From contig OZ241323.1 in the NCBI GenBank assembly GCA_965199685.1, forward strand, positions 2,418,001-2,482,000: 64,000 nt of DNA. Reading direction: 5' to 3'. The DNA is from SP5GCR1 sp965199685. GTDB taxonomy: Bacteria; Pseudomonadota; Gammaproteobacteria; Poriferisulfidales; Oxydemutatoraceae. A model generated the notes under the pieces. It did not search any database and was not told the DNA's origin. It saw only the letters and a list, made by a program, of their open reading frames with translations. The translations under genes were made by a program, and so were the position numbers. Shown in pieces: positions 13,001 to 19,644 of the stretch; the stretch's first letter is position 1, and every line of letters starts with the position of its first letter.

Positions 13001-16000
13001 CAAGGGCAGTGCTGGGCAAAGCGAGCCTATCCCTATAGACAGAAACACTGAATTAGTCATCACGGTCACTGAGGCCGCCCCAACTACCGACACTACTACT
13101 TATACGATTAGCACTCATGAGTTAGAACTATCGGATATCGAAGAAATATCAGGTATCACGGTGTCCGAGAACGATGTCATGGACACCGACGATACCGTGA
13201 ATGAAGGCAGCCGCATTACTCTAGGTGCCGACATCCGTGGTGGTGGAAACTATCGTTATGAGTGGACACAAATACAAGGTAAACCACTGGTGCTATCAGG
13301 TTCAAATATCGCCTCGCCGAGTTTTACGATACCCACTGACTATATAGCATCTACTATTTCTACGAGTACCGATATTGTAGTTCAATTAACGCTAGAGTAT
13401 GGTCAATTTAACCTTGTATCTGTGTTAAGCAAAACGATAACCATCATAAAGGTAGATAACGAGCCACCTAGATTGGATGCGGGATTAACGGTAAACGGTC
13501 TTACGCTGAATTTTGACGATAAACGCGTCACAGACCCGGACGGCAACGGCACTGCTTCTGCATATCAATGGCAGCGGCAAGATATCAATATGGATAGTTG
13601 GGTAGATATTGATTCTGCGACGACTACGAGCTATTCGGTGCCGAGAGACGACCCACATGGCAGGCTCTATGGTATAAGAGTGACTTATACTGATGCACAA
13701 GGCTACGAGGTCACAGAGAATGTGGTAGCCATCGGATTTAGAAAAGACGTTGATATAGACAATAATGGTCTGATAGAAATCAACCATTTAGAGACCTTAA
13801 ATGCAATTCGCTTTCAGCTGGACGGCACTAGCTATAGAGGGATCACTGATGGCTGTCCTAATAACGTATGCAGAGGCTATGAATTGACGAGAAATTTAGA
13901 CTTTAACGATGATGCCAGCTATATATTTCCAACAGCTAACAGGATTATATGGACTAAAGGGGAAGGTTGGCAGCCTATTGGAGCGATGGGAGTTTTTTCC
14001 TCTAGGCCTTTCACTGGGAAGTTTGAAGGCAATGGTTTTACGATTTCTAATCTTATGATTAACAGAGATGAAACGAATGGGGTAGGCTTGTTTGGTTATG
14101 CGGCAAGTAGTGCTGAAATTGCTAATGTTGGTTTGCTAAATGGAAATATTAGAGGGAATTATGATGTAGGCAGTTTAGTCGGTAGGAATGGAACTGGTTT
14201 CGTTGTTGGTGATGGAATTGGTTTAGTTGGTAATAATGGGGGCATCATCAAAAATAGCTATGCGACGGGTAATGTTAGAGCAAGGAGTGGCCATGTAGGC
14301 GGTTTAGTCGGTAATAATGCGGGTATCATCATGAACAGCTATGCAAAAGGGACTGTTGTAAGTGTAGAGGAGGATGGTCTTGATCCGAGCGGTGTAGGCG
14401 GTTTAGTCGGTAAGAATAATGTGGGCAGCATCACGAACAGCTATGCAACGGGTTCTGTCAGAGGGACTTTTTCGCTTGTAGGTGGTTTAGTTGGTTATAA
14501 TCTGTATAGTTCCATCACGAACAGCTATGCGAGGGCTGTTGTAGGGAGTAGTAGAGAGAGTGGTAGATTAGGCGGTTTAGTTGGTTTGAATGAGCATAGT
14601 TCCATCACGAATAGCTATGCAACGGGTTCTGTCACAGGAGGCTCTATAAGTAGTTTAGGCGGTTTAGTTGGTTCTCTCTCTATTGGAAGCATCAGAGGCA
14701 GCATCACGAACAGCTACTGGGATGTAGATGTTAGTGGAATACAGACAAGTGCCGGTGGCACAGGGCAAACTACGGAAGAGCTGCAATCGCCAACAATGGC
14801 AACTGGAATATATAGTAGCTGGGGTGGTGATAATTGGGATTTCGGCACTAGTAAGCAATACCCGATCCTACAATATACGGATAGCAATATTCTGCTGCCA
14901 GGCCAGGGTGTTGGTTTGAGAGATTTAGAAGTGTTGACATCCGGTGCAAGATTAAACTCAATTTTCGGAGCTTCAGCCACCCATTATGTTATGAGTTTTC
15001 TTGCTACTAGAACGAGCGAAATCAGCCTGCGGCTGAAAGCCTATAATGCCGATGCGACGATCAAAGTAGTCAGACGAGGTGAGAAGCGTGATTATTTTGA
15101 AAATAAAGGCAGCGAAGGGCAAAGCGAGACTGTTTCTATAGACAGAAACACTGCATTAGTCATCACGGTCACCGAATCCGATGCCAGCTCAACTATTAAT
15201 ACGATTAGCACCCAAGTAGAAGCAAACATTGCGCCGACAATTATGATTGCACCTTCAACGAGTCAAACGTTACCACTCAATAGTACGGCTCATATCGTTG
15301 TCTCAGTGGCAGATGATAATTTCAATTTAGACGATATTGTCACACTGGAGGCGATGTCATCAAGCCAAACAATTGTTTCTGTAGAGCCAGCGCAAGTTGT
15401 CGGCATAACAACAGATACGAGTAGAATCTTTATGCTAAGTGCCGAGCAAAGCGGAACAGCGACGATTAAATTCATCGCAACTGATAGCGGAGGGTTAAAT
15501 GATAGTGAAACTTTTTCAGTGCGTGTCAACACGGCACCAATGCTTAGAGGCATTCCTGAACAACCAATCAGGCTGTTGGAAGGCTTGAGTACTGAGTTGG
15601 ATGTTGCGATAAGCGATGCCAATGCCGACGACATCCTAGATGTAAGAATTGATACTAGTGATAGCATGATTGCAACCGCAACGATTATCGCAACCAACGG
15701 TACTACCCAAACGCTTAAGGTTAGCGGTGTAAGTGCAGGCAGTGCAATGATTACGGTGACGGTGGATGACGGCAGAGATGTAGCAAATTCGGAGATTTCG
15801 GAACAATTTGAAGTACATGTAGAAGCGAATACTACTCCGACAATTATGATTACACCGTCATTGGGTCAAACGTTACCAGTCAATAGTACGACTCATATTG
15901 TTGTCTTGGTATTAGATGATAATTTCAATTTGGACGATATTGTCACATTGGATGCATTGTCATCAAGCCCAACAATCGTCTTGGTAGCACCAGCGCGAGT

Positions 16001-16184
16001 TGCAGGTATAACGACGGATACAATCACAACCTTTATGCTAAATGCCCGGCAACACGGAACAGCGACGATTACATTCACTGCAACTGATAGCGGAGGGTCA
16101 AGCGACAGTGCAACCGTGTCGGTAAATGTCATTACAACTATTAGGGTACATGTTAAAGTATTTTTAGAAGGTCTCCTTCAATAA
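1002..16184 (+). CDS. Giant secreted GLUG-repeat surface protein (5060 aa)
   Basis: A secreted, probably cell-surface, repetitive adhesin-like protein. The N-terminus is a typical signal peptide (MKTLLIILFGLFSTNLVAQ). The mature protein has eight large modules starting near residues 25, 486, 1120, 1772, 2231, 2836, 3490 and 4250. Each opens with a calcium-loop-like DxDxDGLIEI segment followed by a conserved LNAIRxQLDG stretch and a CxxxxCxGYEL cysteine pair. A run of GLUG motifs (GGLVG...ITNSYATGSV) follows, predicted to form a beta-solenoid, and then a SYWD...TTxELQSPT...WDFG closing segment. Most modules are followed by cadherin-like and Ig-like beta-sandwich stretches. The C-terminus (about 4740 on) has two related Ig/cadherin-like repeats and stops abruptly. 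I see no autotransporter barrel, RTX repeats or sortase motif, so the export and anchoring route is unclear. Adhesion is inferred from GLUG proteins in general. Confidence 0.85.
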   Translation: MKTLLIILFGLFSTNLVAQTNTTVDTDGNGLIEINNLEMLNAIRFQLDSTSYKATAEATTGITRGCPDDRCIGYELTRKLDFNDDDSYSSTANRIVWTTGEGWQPIGASLSNSFTGKFEGNGFTISNLTINRSRTNGVGLFGYTGSGAEIANVGLLNVDITETSFGVGSLVGQNSGAIMNSYAMGSVRGSFSVGGLVGRNNGTIMNSYALGSVRGSSLYYSEVGGLVGINSGTITNSYATGSVTGFSPIGGLIGINFSDGTITNSYATGSVIGFSSRVGGLVGINSGTITNSYWDVDASGIQTSADGTSKTTVALQSPTTSTGIYNSWSNDNWDFGTSGQYPVLKYADNPNTDSSECRRADTITKVPTCGSLLSPTLRYGLSELQLVQGYLSPDFDVVVPSYRGTVVSSASTIQFMPTAINPNAKIYITAHEEARGMAIDSGDESSIISLNANGITTITIAVENGGETTQTVVYTIYLNYYEFNEDVDRDDDGLIEINDLEELNAIRYQLDGAGYRESKKAPKIVIGCPNNICKGYELTGNLDFNEDDSYSLTANRIIWTMGAGWQPIGDSSSNLFTGQFEGNGYTISNLRIDKSSARGIGLFGYTGSGSEIANVGLLNIDIAGDNDVGSLVGSNNGTITNGYAMGSVSGNDGVGGLVGSNNGTITNSYAMGSVSGNDGVGGLAGGNSGTITNSYAMGSVSGDNYIGGLVGWNSSGGSITNSYAMGSVIGSDNNVVGGLVGDNSGTITNSYWDINTSGIAVSDGGTRQTTEELQSPTTATGIYSSWSTDDWDFGTSIQYPILKYTDSDILLPGQGIGLRDLEVLTSSVGLSPVFGASTTRYVINFVAETSEINLRLKAYNADATIKVVRRGEDADYFENKGNDEQSEPIPIDRNTALVITVTEADARNTIYTISTQELEVPDITSSENGVMDTDGMVNEGNRITLGANISGSDGNHRYGWTQIQGKPLTLFGSNTASPSFTIPTDYIASTISTSTDIVVQLTLEYSRFNLVFVSSKTLTIIKVNNETPRLNSGLTVDGFTLSFNDTRITDSDGSGTASGYQWQRRDINMDGWVDIDFATTTGYSVPRDDPDDRLYRVRVTYTDSQGYDVTKNVVAIGFRKDVDIDNDGLIEINDLETLNAIRFQLVGSHLQLSSSATPIDNGCQPDGCKGYELTRNLDFNDDDSYSSTANRIIWTTGEGWQPIGDSSNPFAGQFEGNGFTISNLTINRDRTNGVGLFGYTGSGGAEIANIGLLNVDIRGNYDVGSLVGRNDDSNITNSYATSSVIGRGRRIGGLVGYHWFSSITNSYATGSVSGVGSQMGGLVGSNFSGAITNSYATSSVIGRGGRIGSLVGYNDGGSITNSYATGHVSGDDDVGGLVGENLRSFISSSITNSYWDINTSGITVSDGGTRQTTEELQSPTTATGIYSSWGNDDWDFGTSSQYPILQYTDSNTLLSGQGVGLRDLEVLTSGAGLSPTFGASTTHYVINFVAETSYINLQLRAYNADATIRVVRRGENLDYFENRGSDGESEPIPIDEDTVLVITVTEAAPSTDTNTYTISTQELEISDIAEILSITVSGNGVMDTDDMVNEGSRITLGADIIGGGNYRYEWTQIQGKPLTLLGSNTASPSFTIPTDYIASVISTSTDIVVQLTLEYGQFNLVSVLSKTITIIKVNNETPRLDSGLTVNGLTLSFDDTRITDLDGSGTASAYQWQRRDINMDSWVDIDFATTTGYSVPRDDLDDRRYRVRVTYTDLQGYDVTKNVVAIGFRKDVDVDDDGLIEIYYLEQLDAIRYALDGSGYITNAMATTNTLGCPNGGCSGYELMRDLDFMNDDSYSSTANRITWTTGSGWQPIGDSSSPFTGQFEGNGFTISNLTINRGRTNGVGLFGYTGSGAEIANVGLLNVDITGTSSNVGGLVGVNGGIITNSFATGSISGDSNVGGLVGGNSGTITNSYATGHISGDKDVGSLAGGNSGTITNSYATGSVRGTLFGVGGLAGGNSGTITNSYATGSVRGTSLSASDLGGLVGSNSGTITNSYWDIDTSGIQTSADGTSKTTVALQSPTTATGIYSSWGGDNWDFGTSSQYPILRYTDNPNTDSSECRRAGTTKTDLPVCGSLLLPTLRYGLSELQLVNGNLSPDFDVVVPNYGGTVVNSTSTIQFRPTAINSDAKVYITANEETRGIAIDSGGESGRISLNTSEINRITIEVENSGETTQAVIYTLYLNYYEFIGDVDRDDDGLIEIDDLEGLNAMRYQLDGAGYRERETAPKVAVGCPNNRCEGYELMRNLDFNDSDSYSSTIIYTTEAGWQPIGDFSNIFTSQFEGNGYTISNLTINRSSARGIGLFGYTGSGSKIANVGLLNIDITGDNDVGSLVGSNNGTITNSYATGAVSGDNDVGSLVGSNNGTITNSYATGAVSGDNDIGGLVGSNNSTIANSYATGTVSGDNDIGGLVGSTNGTITNSYWDVDVSGIQTSAGGTSKTTVELQSPTAPGSASNELYYNWSSDDWDFGTSIQYPILKHADRDVLLSGQGVGLRDLEMLTSGAGLSPTFGASTTRYVINFIAETSDINLKLRAYNADAIIEVIRRGEGRNYFENKGIDGQSEPISIDRNTELVITVTEANAGTTIYTISTQALEMPDIAEISGITLSKNGVMDTDDTVNEGSRITLGANINGGGNYRYEWTQIQGEPLTLVGSNTASPSFTIPTDYIASTTSTSTDIVVQLTLEYGQFNLVSMSSKTITIIKVNNETPRLDAGFTVNGLTLSFDDTRVTDSDGNGTASAYQWQRQDINMDSWVDIDSETTKDYAVPRYDPHGRLYRVRVTYTDAQGYGVTENVGGFRKDVDIDNDGLIEINDLEALNAIRFQLDGTSYRATDGVTGITDGCPNDRCRGYELARNLDFDDDDSYSSTTNRVVWTTGEGWEPIGRYVGSNNANNDPFIAVFEGNDYIISNLMINRPATNDAGLFGYISDQSTILNTGLLNIEVRGNISVGGLVGRSSGSITNSYATGSVTGGSNQVGGLVGVLSSGSITDSYATGSVTGNGGRVGGLIGFNYSRGTITNSYATGSVTGSGSDVGGLVGRGGFVSITNSYATGSVTGSGDSIGGLVGFFSHEGAITNSYATGSVRGYDDNVGGLVGVLSSGSIANSYATGSVTGSKNNVGGLVGYYLHSSINNSYATGSVIGNGSNVGGLVGYNLDSDPITNSYWDINTSGIETGANGQGKTTEELQEPTTTTGIYSSWSTEVWDFGTTKQYPVLKYSDGTLIPNQPREQSDLSQRLSVEVAGVPTSDLNEGERITLTALPSSNASNILLSYRWEQISGEVLPIDSTTLNMITLEVPEDYVAVDANTVNLTIILDVFSDVGNIVQPVSITIAKRNNGKIAALSPPTSPDEGDLIAPAIDLSGDPDGSVSNINYQWQSRESTRTAWVNVQTMSDTPETYPIPNGIRDGTQYRVVVSYTDGQGYSEEVISQVIVYQRIYSPAEVANLTSCGTTDIDQNDDGLIEICNLEGINAIRYQMDGTGYKVSGLVTKITAGCPATGCKGYELTRDLDFDDDDSYNSTANRIVWTTGEGWEPIGRYVGSNNANNDPFIAVLEGNDYTISNLMINRAATDDVGLFSYISDQSKIRNIGLLNVEVSGNIRVGGLVGRSNGNITNNYATGSVMGIDHSVGGLVGYSEGGITDSYAMGSVSGGSGGGLVGSSSGSITDSYATGSVSVSGNGGGLVGGSSRGNITNSFATGSVTGGGGVGGLVGSGSFGSITNSFATGSVTGSGEDVGGLVGSFSSGSITNSFATGSVRGYDIYVGGLVGVLSSGSITNSYATGSVTGSSDNVGGLVGYYLGNSITNSYATGSVAGSGSNVGGLVGYNLSRGSPITNSYWDINTSGITVSDGGTRRTTEELQEPTTTTGIYRSWDSDNWDFGTSIQYPILKYTDSNTLLPNQGIGLRDLELLTFGPTLSPIFGASTTHYVISFPAVTSRINLQLRAYNADATIKVVNRGEQRDYFENKGSAGQSEPIPIDRNTELVITVTEAAPTTDTTTYTISTHELELSDIEEISGITVSENDVMDTDDTVNEGSRITLGADIRGGGNYRYEWTQIQGKPLVLSGSNIASPSFTIPTDYIASTISTSTDIVVQLTLEYGQFNLVSVLSKTITIIKVDNEPPRLDAGLTVNGLTLNFDDKRVTDPDGNGTASAYQWQRQDINMDSWVDIDSATTTSYSVPRDDPHGRLYGIRVTYTDAQGYEVTENVVAIGFRKDVDIDNNGLIEINHLETLNAIRFQLDGTSYRGITDGCPNNVCRGYELTRNLDFNDDASYIFPTANRIIWTKGEGWQPIGAMGVFSSRPFTGKFEGNGFTISNLMINRDETNGVGLFGYAASSAEIANVGLLNGNIRGNYDVGSLVGRNGTGFVVGDGIGLVGNNGGIIKNSYATGNVRARSGHVGGLVGNNAGIIMNSYAKGTVVSVEEDGLDPSGVGGLVGKNNVGSITNSYATGSVRGTFSLVGGLVGYNLYSSITNSYARAVVGSSRESGRLGGLVGLNEHSSITNSYATGSVTGGSISSLGGLVGSLSIGSIRGSITNSYWDVDVSGIQTSAGGTGQTTEELQSPTMATGIYSSWGGDNWDFGTSKQYPILQYTDSNILLPGQGVGLRDLEVLTSGARLNSIFGASATHYVMSFLATRTSEISLRLKAYNADATIKVVRRGEKRDYFENKGSEGQSETVSIDRNTALVITVTESDASSTINTISTQVEANIAPTIMIAPSTSQTLPLNSTAHIVVSVADDNFNLDDIVTLEAMSSSQTIVSVEPAQVVGITTDTSRIFMLSAEQSGTATIKFIATDSGGLNDSETFSVRVNTAPMLRGIPEQPIRLLEGLSTELDVAISDANADDILDVRIDTSDSMIATATIIATNGTTQTLKVSGVSAGSAMITVTVDDGRDVANSEISEQFEVHVEANTTPTIMITPSLGQTLPVNSTTHIVVLVLDDNFNLDDIVTLDALSSSPTIVLVAPARVAGITTDTITTFMLNARQHGTATITFTATDSGGSSDSATVSVNVITTIRVHVKVFLEGLLQ

Positions 16185-16239
16185 AACTTGTGATCACCTG
16201 CCAGTGCGATAACAGTTGCGTCAAAGTATCAACCCCTAG

Positions 16240-16389
16240 TATATCTGCGAGAGCAGTGGCATAAAAGTTAACTTCGCAGGCAGTCCTGAAAATAGGGTGA
16301 AGTCAGTAAACGCTATAAAAATTGAAGATTTAATTAAGCGTTATAGCGACAGCGGATATAGTTTTAACAATCCGGAAATAAACGAATAA
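16240..16389 (+). pseudogene. Possible coding remnant after the giant gene
   Basis: A 49-codon open stretch without a good start, in a different frame from the giant protein, ends with TAA at 16389. It reads as ordinary soluble protein (for example IKIEDLIKRYSDSGYSF). It might be the displaced C-terminus of the giant protein, which ends abruptly 50 bases upstream, or a fragment of another gene. The evidence is only the amino-acid character of the frame. Confidence 0.2.
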
Positions 16390-16445
16390 ATCAATATGAT
16401 TACAGCCAGTGTACCTGTTGCGATGCAAGCGATAAAACAGCGCGG

Positions 16446-16757
16446 CTACCACCGCAATAATTTCTCTCGTGTGCGATTTTGAAATTGTAATATATTCTCT
16501 AATGTGGCATTAGAAGGACACTTTGAGAGCCATAGTGCCGTGAGTATTTGTTCATATAATTCAAACCCTATATAAATCGCCAGTGAAATGGTGGCTAGTA
16601 GTCCTACTGATAATACTTGCCAATTTTCAAGCTCTTCTCTAGTGAAGTTCCAAATAGAGAATAATCCCACGTAGCCTGCCACCATAATCACCGTGCTATA
16701 ACGGTGGGCTTCTTGTGATATAGTTCTGGCTAACTCAATTTGCTTTTCGGTATTCAT
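16446..16757 (-). CDS. Small two-helix membrane protein, unknown function
   Basis: A 103-residue protein starting at an ATG on the minus strand. It has two clear hydrophobic segments, about residues 22-40 (STVIMVAGYVGLFSIW) and 48-68 (VLSVGLLATISLAIYIGF), separated by a short acidic loop. An amphipathic, charged C-terminus follows. No family is recognised. It stands alone, convergent with the giant gene. Confidence 0.5.
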   Translation of the reverse strand: MNTEKQIELARTISQEAHRYSTVIMVAGYVGLFSIWNFTREELENWQVLSVGLLATISLAIYIGFELYEQILTALWLSKCPSNATLENILQFQNRTREKLLRW

Positions 16758-16799
16758 GGTTAATGCATTAGGTAATACTAGAAAAGTAAGGGTGTGCCT

Positions 16800-16883
16800 T
16801 TAGGCTTTATAAGATCCAAAACTTTTTCTATGCAGTGGCCTTTTTCTAATCCTACTTAAGTATATAATTCCCACTTTTTTCAT
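16800..16883 (-). CDS. 27-residue basic peptide with a perfect Shine-Dalgarno sequence
   Basis: A tiny open frame (MKKVGIIYLSRIRKRPL and ten more residues). It is worth listing because AAAGGAGGT sits five bases before its ATG, the strongest ribosome binding site in this part of the window. The peptide is strongly basic (about nine Lys/Arg) with a short hydrophobic start. It could be a genuine small protein, a leader peptide, or the intact 5' end of a lost gene. Nothing downstream on the same strand obviously depends on it except the small membrane protein ending at 16446. Confidence 0.35.
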   Translation of the reverse strand: MKKVGIIYLSRIRKRPLHRKSFGSYKA

Positions 16884-17017
16884 GTTGACCTCCTTTGGAT
16901 ATAAAGGGGTTATCGTATTATATTTTTGGTTTTTGTGGTTTTGTTGGGAACTATATACTTGAAGTAGTATAGCCATCCCAAACCGACTGCAGACGATCGG
17001 CGGCAAAGCCGCAAGCG

Positions 17018-17323
17018 TTGCAGCTTTTGCCAGTGCCGCCGATAGAGGACGAGAGCATGAAGCATTATTGGGATTATATTTATGAACCGGGTTCGCACGC
17101 CGTGCTTGATTTTGTACTCAAGCGTTATATCGAATCACAAGTTTATCAGGCGGTGGTGGAGAATGTCGCCTGCGAGATGGCGGCACGCATGGTTGCGATG
17201 AAGAGCGCATCGGAGAACGCCGGTTCACTGATTGATGAGCTGCAACTGGCGTATAACAAAGCGCGTCAGGCAGCGATTACGCAAGAGCTTTCCGAGATTG
17301 TCGGAGGTGCTGCAGCAATTTAA
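17018..17323 (+). pseudogene. atpG: ATP synthase gamma subunit, C-terminal fragment
   Basis: This encodes only the last third of F1-ATPase gamma: a QLLPVPP segment, then HYWDYIYEP, RYIESQVYQAVVEN, ARMVAMKSA and the conserved C-terminal helix YNKARQAAITQELSEIVGGAAA. The normal protein is about 290 residues; the N-terminal two thirds are absent. It is followed at normal operon spacing by the beta start at 17350, so the fragment kept the atpG-atpD junction. A functional atp operon must exist elsewhere if the cell uses F-type ATPase. Confidence 0.85.
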
Positions 17324-17349
17324 CCTATAGAAATACTGTCGGAGGAAAA

Positions 17350-17811
17350 ATGGATTCTGGGCAAATCGTACAAATCGTAGGAGCGGTGGTAGATGTGGAG
17401 TTTCCGCGTGAGCATATACCGCAAATATACGACGCATTGAATGGCGGGGTCAATGCGGTTTTTGCCGAAGCCGAGTTGGGCGAAGTCGGCATCTATCCGC
17501 AACATGCCCCCTTTCTATCAACCCTACGCCCCGGCGAAGTGCGGGTGCGCATAGAAGGTTAAGCAGACCGCCACTTCTATGTCTCTGGTGGGGTGATAGA
17601 AGTGCAGCCGCAAATGGTCACAGTCCTAACCGATACTGCTCTGCGTGGTGAGGACTTGGACGAAGCCAGAACATTGGAAGCCAAACAGCACGCCGAAGAA
17701 CTGCTCCAAACCCAGCCCGCCAATATAGAAACCGCCAAAGCAATGACCGAACTTGCCGAAGTCGCAGCCCAACTTCGCATGATACAACGCCTGCGCCAAA
17801 GCGGCCGCTAA
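17350..17811 (+). pseudogene. ATP synthase beta N-terminus fused to epsilon, with an internal stop
   Basis: The frame starts like AtpD (SGQIVQIVGAVVDVEFPRE, about 30 residues, with a GGAGG ribosome site). It then jumps directly into AtpC (epsilon) at ELGEVGIYPQHAPFLSTL. Nearly all of beta and the first part of epsilon are deleted. The epsilon part carries a TAA at 17560-17562, where the second copy near 20.9 kb has CAA. Beyond it the frame continues intact (FYVSGGVIEVQP, DTALRGEDLDEA, AQLRMIQRLRQSGR) to a stop at 17811. So this is a deletion-fused and nonsense-mutated relic of atpD-atpC. Confidence 0.85.
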
Positions 17812-17823
17812 CCCGCATTTTAT

Positions 17824-18144
17824 TCCTCTCCGCTGGAGGGGTGGCAGGCCTATGCACTTTGTAATGCATGCGTTTAACAATCATGTTGAGGTTCTGCACA
17901 ATGCCACGTCGATTGACCTACTGGCTCAATCGGCAGCTTTATTCTACCCTAACGCAACGTACTTGCACGGTTTATACATTCATCCATCAAATTTACGCAA
18001 ACCATAATCTTGTAGCGCAAAGCGGTTGGGTTCGTGCTGGACGGTACCGTAGGGCGGACATACGAGTCCGCCCCTACGGTTATCATAAATTCAATGGCGC
18101 AAGCGGTTACGCTCATGCAATGTCGGTACTTTTTAAACAGCCCC
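17824..18144. repeat. CTGTTGAAAAAGTA-family repeat, left end degraded
   Basis: The repeat begins with the GC-rich CTGGAGGGGTGGCAGGC module immediately after the atpC relic. It contains a GGGCGGACATACGAGTCCGCCC palindrome-type core and the recurring GGCGCAAGCGGTTA box. It ends with TACTTTTTAAACAGCCCC, a variant of the family's right terminal repeat. No left terminal repeat is visible. Confidence 0.6.
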
Positions 18145-18231
18145 AAGTGGCGTAACTTTGTGTGAAATCTAAATATTGTGTTCGTTAAAAACATTACTTA
18201 TATCAAAATCAATCGGCATTTCAACTATCCG

Positions 18232-18432
18232 CCCTAACGCGTTGCGTCTGTACAGGCAATCCATTCTATCCATTTCGTTTACGGTAACCATGATTTAGTG
18301 GCGCGGAGCGGGTAGATTTGTGCAAGGACTCAACTATAGGGCGGATATGCAAATCCGCCCCTACCGTTTTCTTAAATTCAATGGCGCAAGCGGTTGGGTT
18401 TTTACAATGACGGTACTTTTTCAACAGTCCCA
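18232..18432. repeat. CTGTTGAAAAAGTA-family repeat, partial
   Basis: Contains the ACGCGTTGCG box, a GGGCGGATATGCAAATCCGCCC palindrome and the GGCGCAAGCGGTT box. It ends in a clean right terminal repeat TACTTTTTCAACAGTCCC. The left terminal repeat is missing. With the previous element it fills the gap between the atpC relic and the lipase stub. Confidence 0.6.
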
Positions 18433-18578
18433 TCTATATGATTTCCACTTGATCTGGTTTTGGGCGATTCTGAAATACAATATTATGATGAACCAAGGAC
18501 TGTTTTTTTGTATACTTATTGTATTAAAAACCTAGGTTTTCGGATTTTTTTAATTATATCTTAACGGAGGTAGCAACA

Positions 18579-18749
18579 ATGGCAAATATACTGGTTGATT
18601 CAATTGACGATGCCAAAACGGCAACAAGCCTATTAAAGAAAAATCTACCTAACTATAGACAGGCTTATAGCGATAGAACATGTTGGTTGATGGCATGCTT
18701 CTCTGAACTTACGTATGTCAGATTTAACTTGATTGTAAGTACAAAATAG
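18579..18749 (+). pseudogene. Truncated N-terminus of a lipase-like protein (56 aa)
   Basis: A short frame with a strong ribosome site (ACGGAGGTAGCAACA before ATG). The segment AYSDRTCWLMACFSELTYVRF resembles the start of class-3 lipase-like proteins, where an AYSDRTxWLMAxLSxLAY pattern is typical. That match is from memory and moderate. The frame stops at 56 residues, far short of a lipase, with no catalytic GxSxG motif. It lies 16 bases before the methyltransferase gene, so its promoter and ribosome site may now lead transcription into the R-M genes. Confidence 0.45.
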
Positions 18750-18765
18750 GAGGCTCAAACCAGGA

Positions 18766-19644
18766 ATGAAGAAATATAAGAAAGGAGGACACATCATCTA
18801 TCATGGTGACGCATTAGAAGTAATGAAAAACGAGTTGCCGGATGAGAGCGTTGATTTGGTATTCGTTGATCCACCTTATAACATTGGGAAAAAATTCGCT
18901 CATTTTCACGATAAATGGCCTTCGGATTCAGAGTATGCAAGGTGGGCATATCAATGGATTGACGAGTGTATAAGAATACTCAAGCCAACCGGTACCATGT
19001 ATTTAATGACCAGCACTCAGGCTATGCCATATTTTGATCTATATGTGAGAAATAAACTGACGGTACTGGGTCGGATTATTTGGTCTTATGACAGCTCTGG
19101 TGTACAAGCGAGGAAACACTTTGGTTCAATGTATGAACCAATTTTGCATTGCGTGAAAAATCAAAAGAGATATTGTTTTAATGCAGATGATATTCTTGTT
19201 GAGGCAAAAACCGGTGCCAAACGAAAATTAATTGACTACCGGGGCAACATACCTAAGCTATATAACACACAAAAAGTTCCTGGTAATGTTTGGGAATTTC
19301 CGAGAGTTCGTTATCAAATGGACGAATATGAAGATCATCCATCTCAAAAACCTAAAGCACTGCTGGAAAGAATTATCCTCACAAGTAGTAATGAAGGCGA
19401 CACAGTATTCGATCCATTTTCGGGAACATTTACTACTGCTACTGTAGCCAAGTCATTAGAAAGAAATAGTATTAGTATCGAGTCGCAGTATACATATCTA
19501 AAAATTGGCTTACGTCGTGTTTTGGATATGACAGAGTATCAAGGTGAAAAGCTAGAAGCCGTAAAGAAAAATACAAAAATAAAGAATTTTCAAGGGATGA
19601 AGCGAGAAGAAAAGAAAGGAAACTTGTTTGATATCGGTTCCTAA
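18766..19644 (+). CDS. DNA adenine methyltransferase, YhdJ-like (R-M system)
   Basis: A beta-class N6-adenine DNA methyltransferase of 292 residues. Motif IV is VDPPYNIGK near residue 35; the AdoMet motif I region near residue 217 is DPFSGTFTTATVA. Long stretches closely match E. coli YhdJ as I recall it (IWSYDSSGVQAxKHxGSMYEPIL, KVPGNVWxFPRVRY, HPSQKPKALLERIIL). YhdJ methylates ATGCAT, so the same or a related site is the likely target here; this is inference. The gene overlaps the presumed restriction gene by 17 bases. The pair is bracketed by two damaged atpC copies, consistent with arrival by horizontal transfer. Confidence 0.88.
   Translation: MKKYKKGGHIIYHGDALEVMKNELPDESVDLVFVDPPYNIGKKFAHFHDKWPSDSEYARWAYQWIDECIRILKPTGTMYLMTSTQAMPYFDLYVRNKLTVLGRIIWSYDSSGVQARKHFGSMYEPILHCVKNQKRYCFNADDILVEAKTGAKRKLIDYRGNIPKLYNTQKVPGNVWEFPRVRYQMDEYEDHPSQKPKALLERIILTSSNEGDTVFDPFSGTFTTATVAKSLERNSISIESQYTYLKIGLRRVLDMTEYQGEKLEAVKKNTKIKNFQGMKREEKKGNLFDIGS

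Noticed and set aside
1877..15818. Many minus-strand and alternate-frame ORFs of 60-135 codons inside the giant gene
   Set aside because: They repeat at equivalent places in each module and follow the codon pattern of the GLUG gene on the other strand; they are shadows of repetitive DNA.
17618..17899. Minus-strand ORFs opposite the epsilon relics
   Set aside because: They mirror the atpC sequence in another frame and occur opposite both copies.
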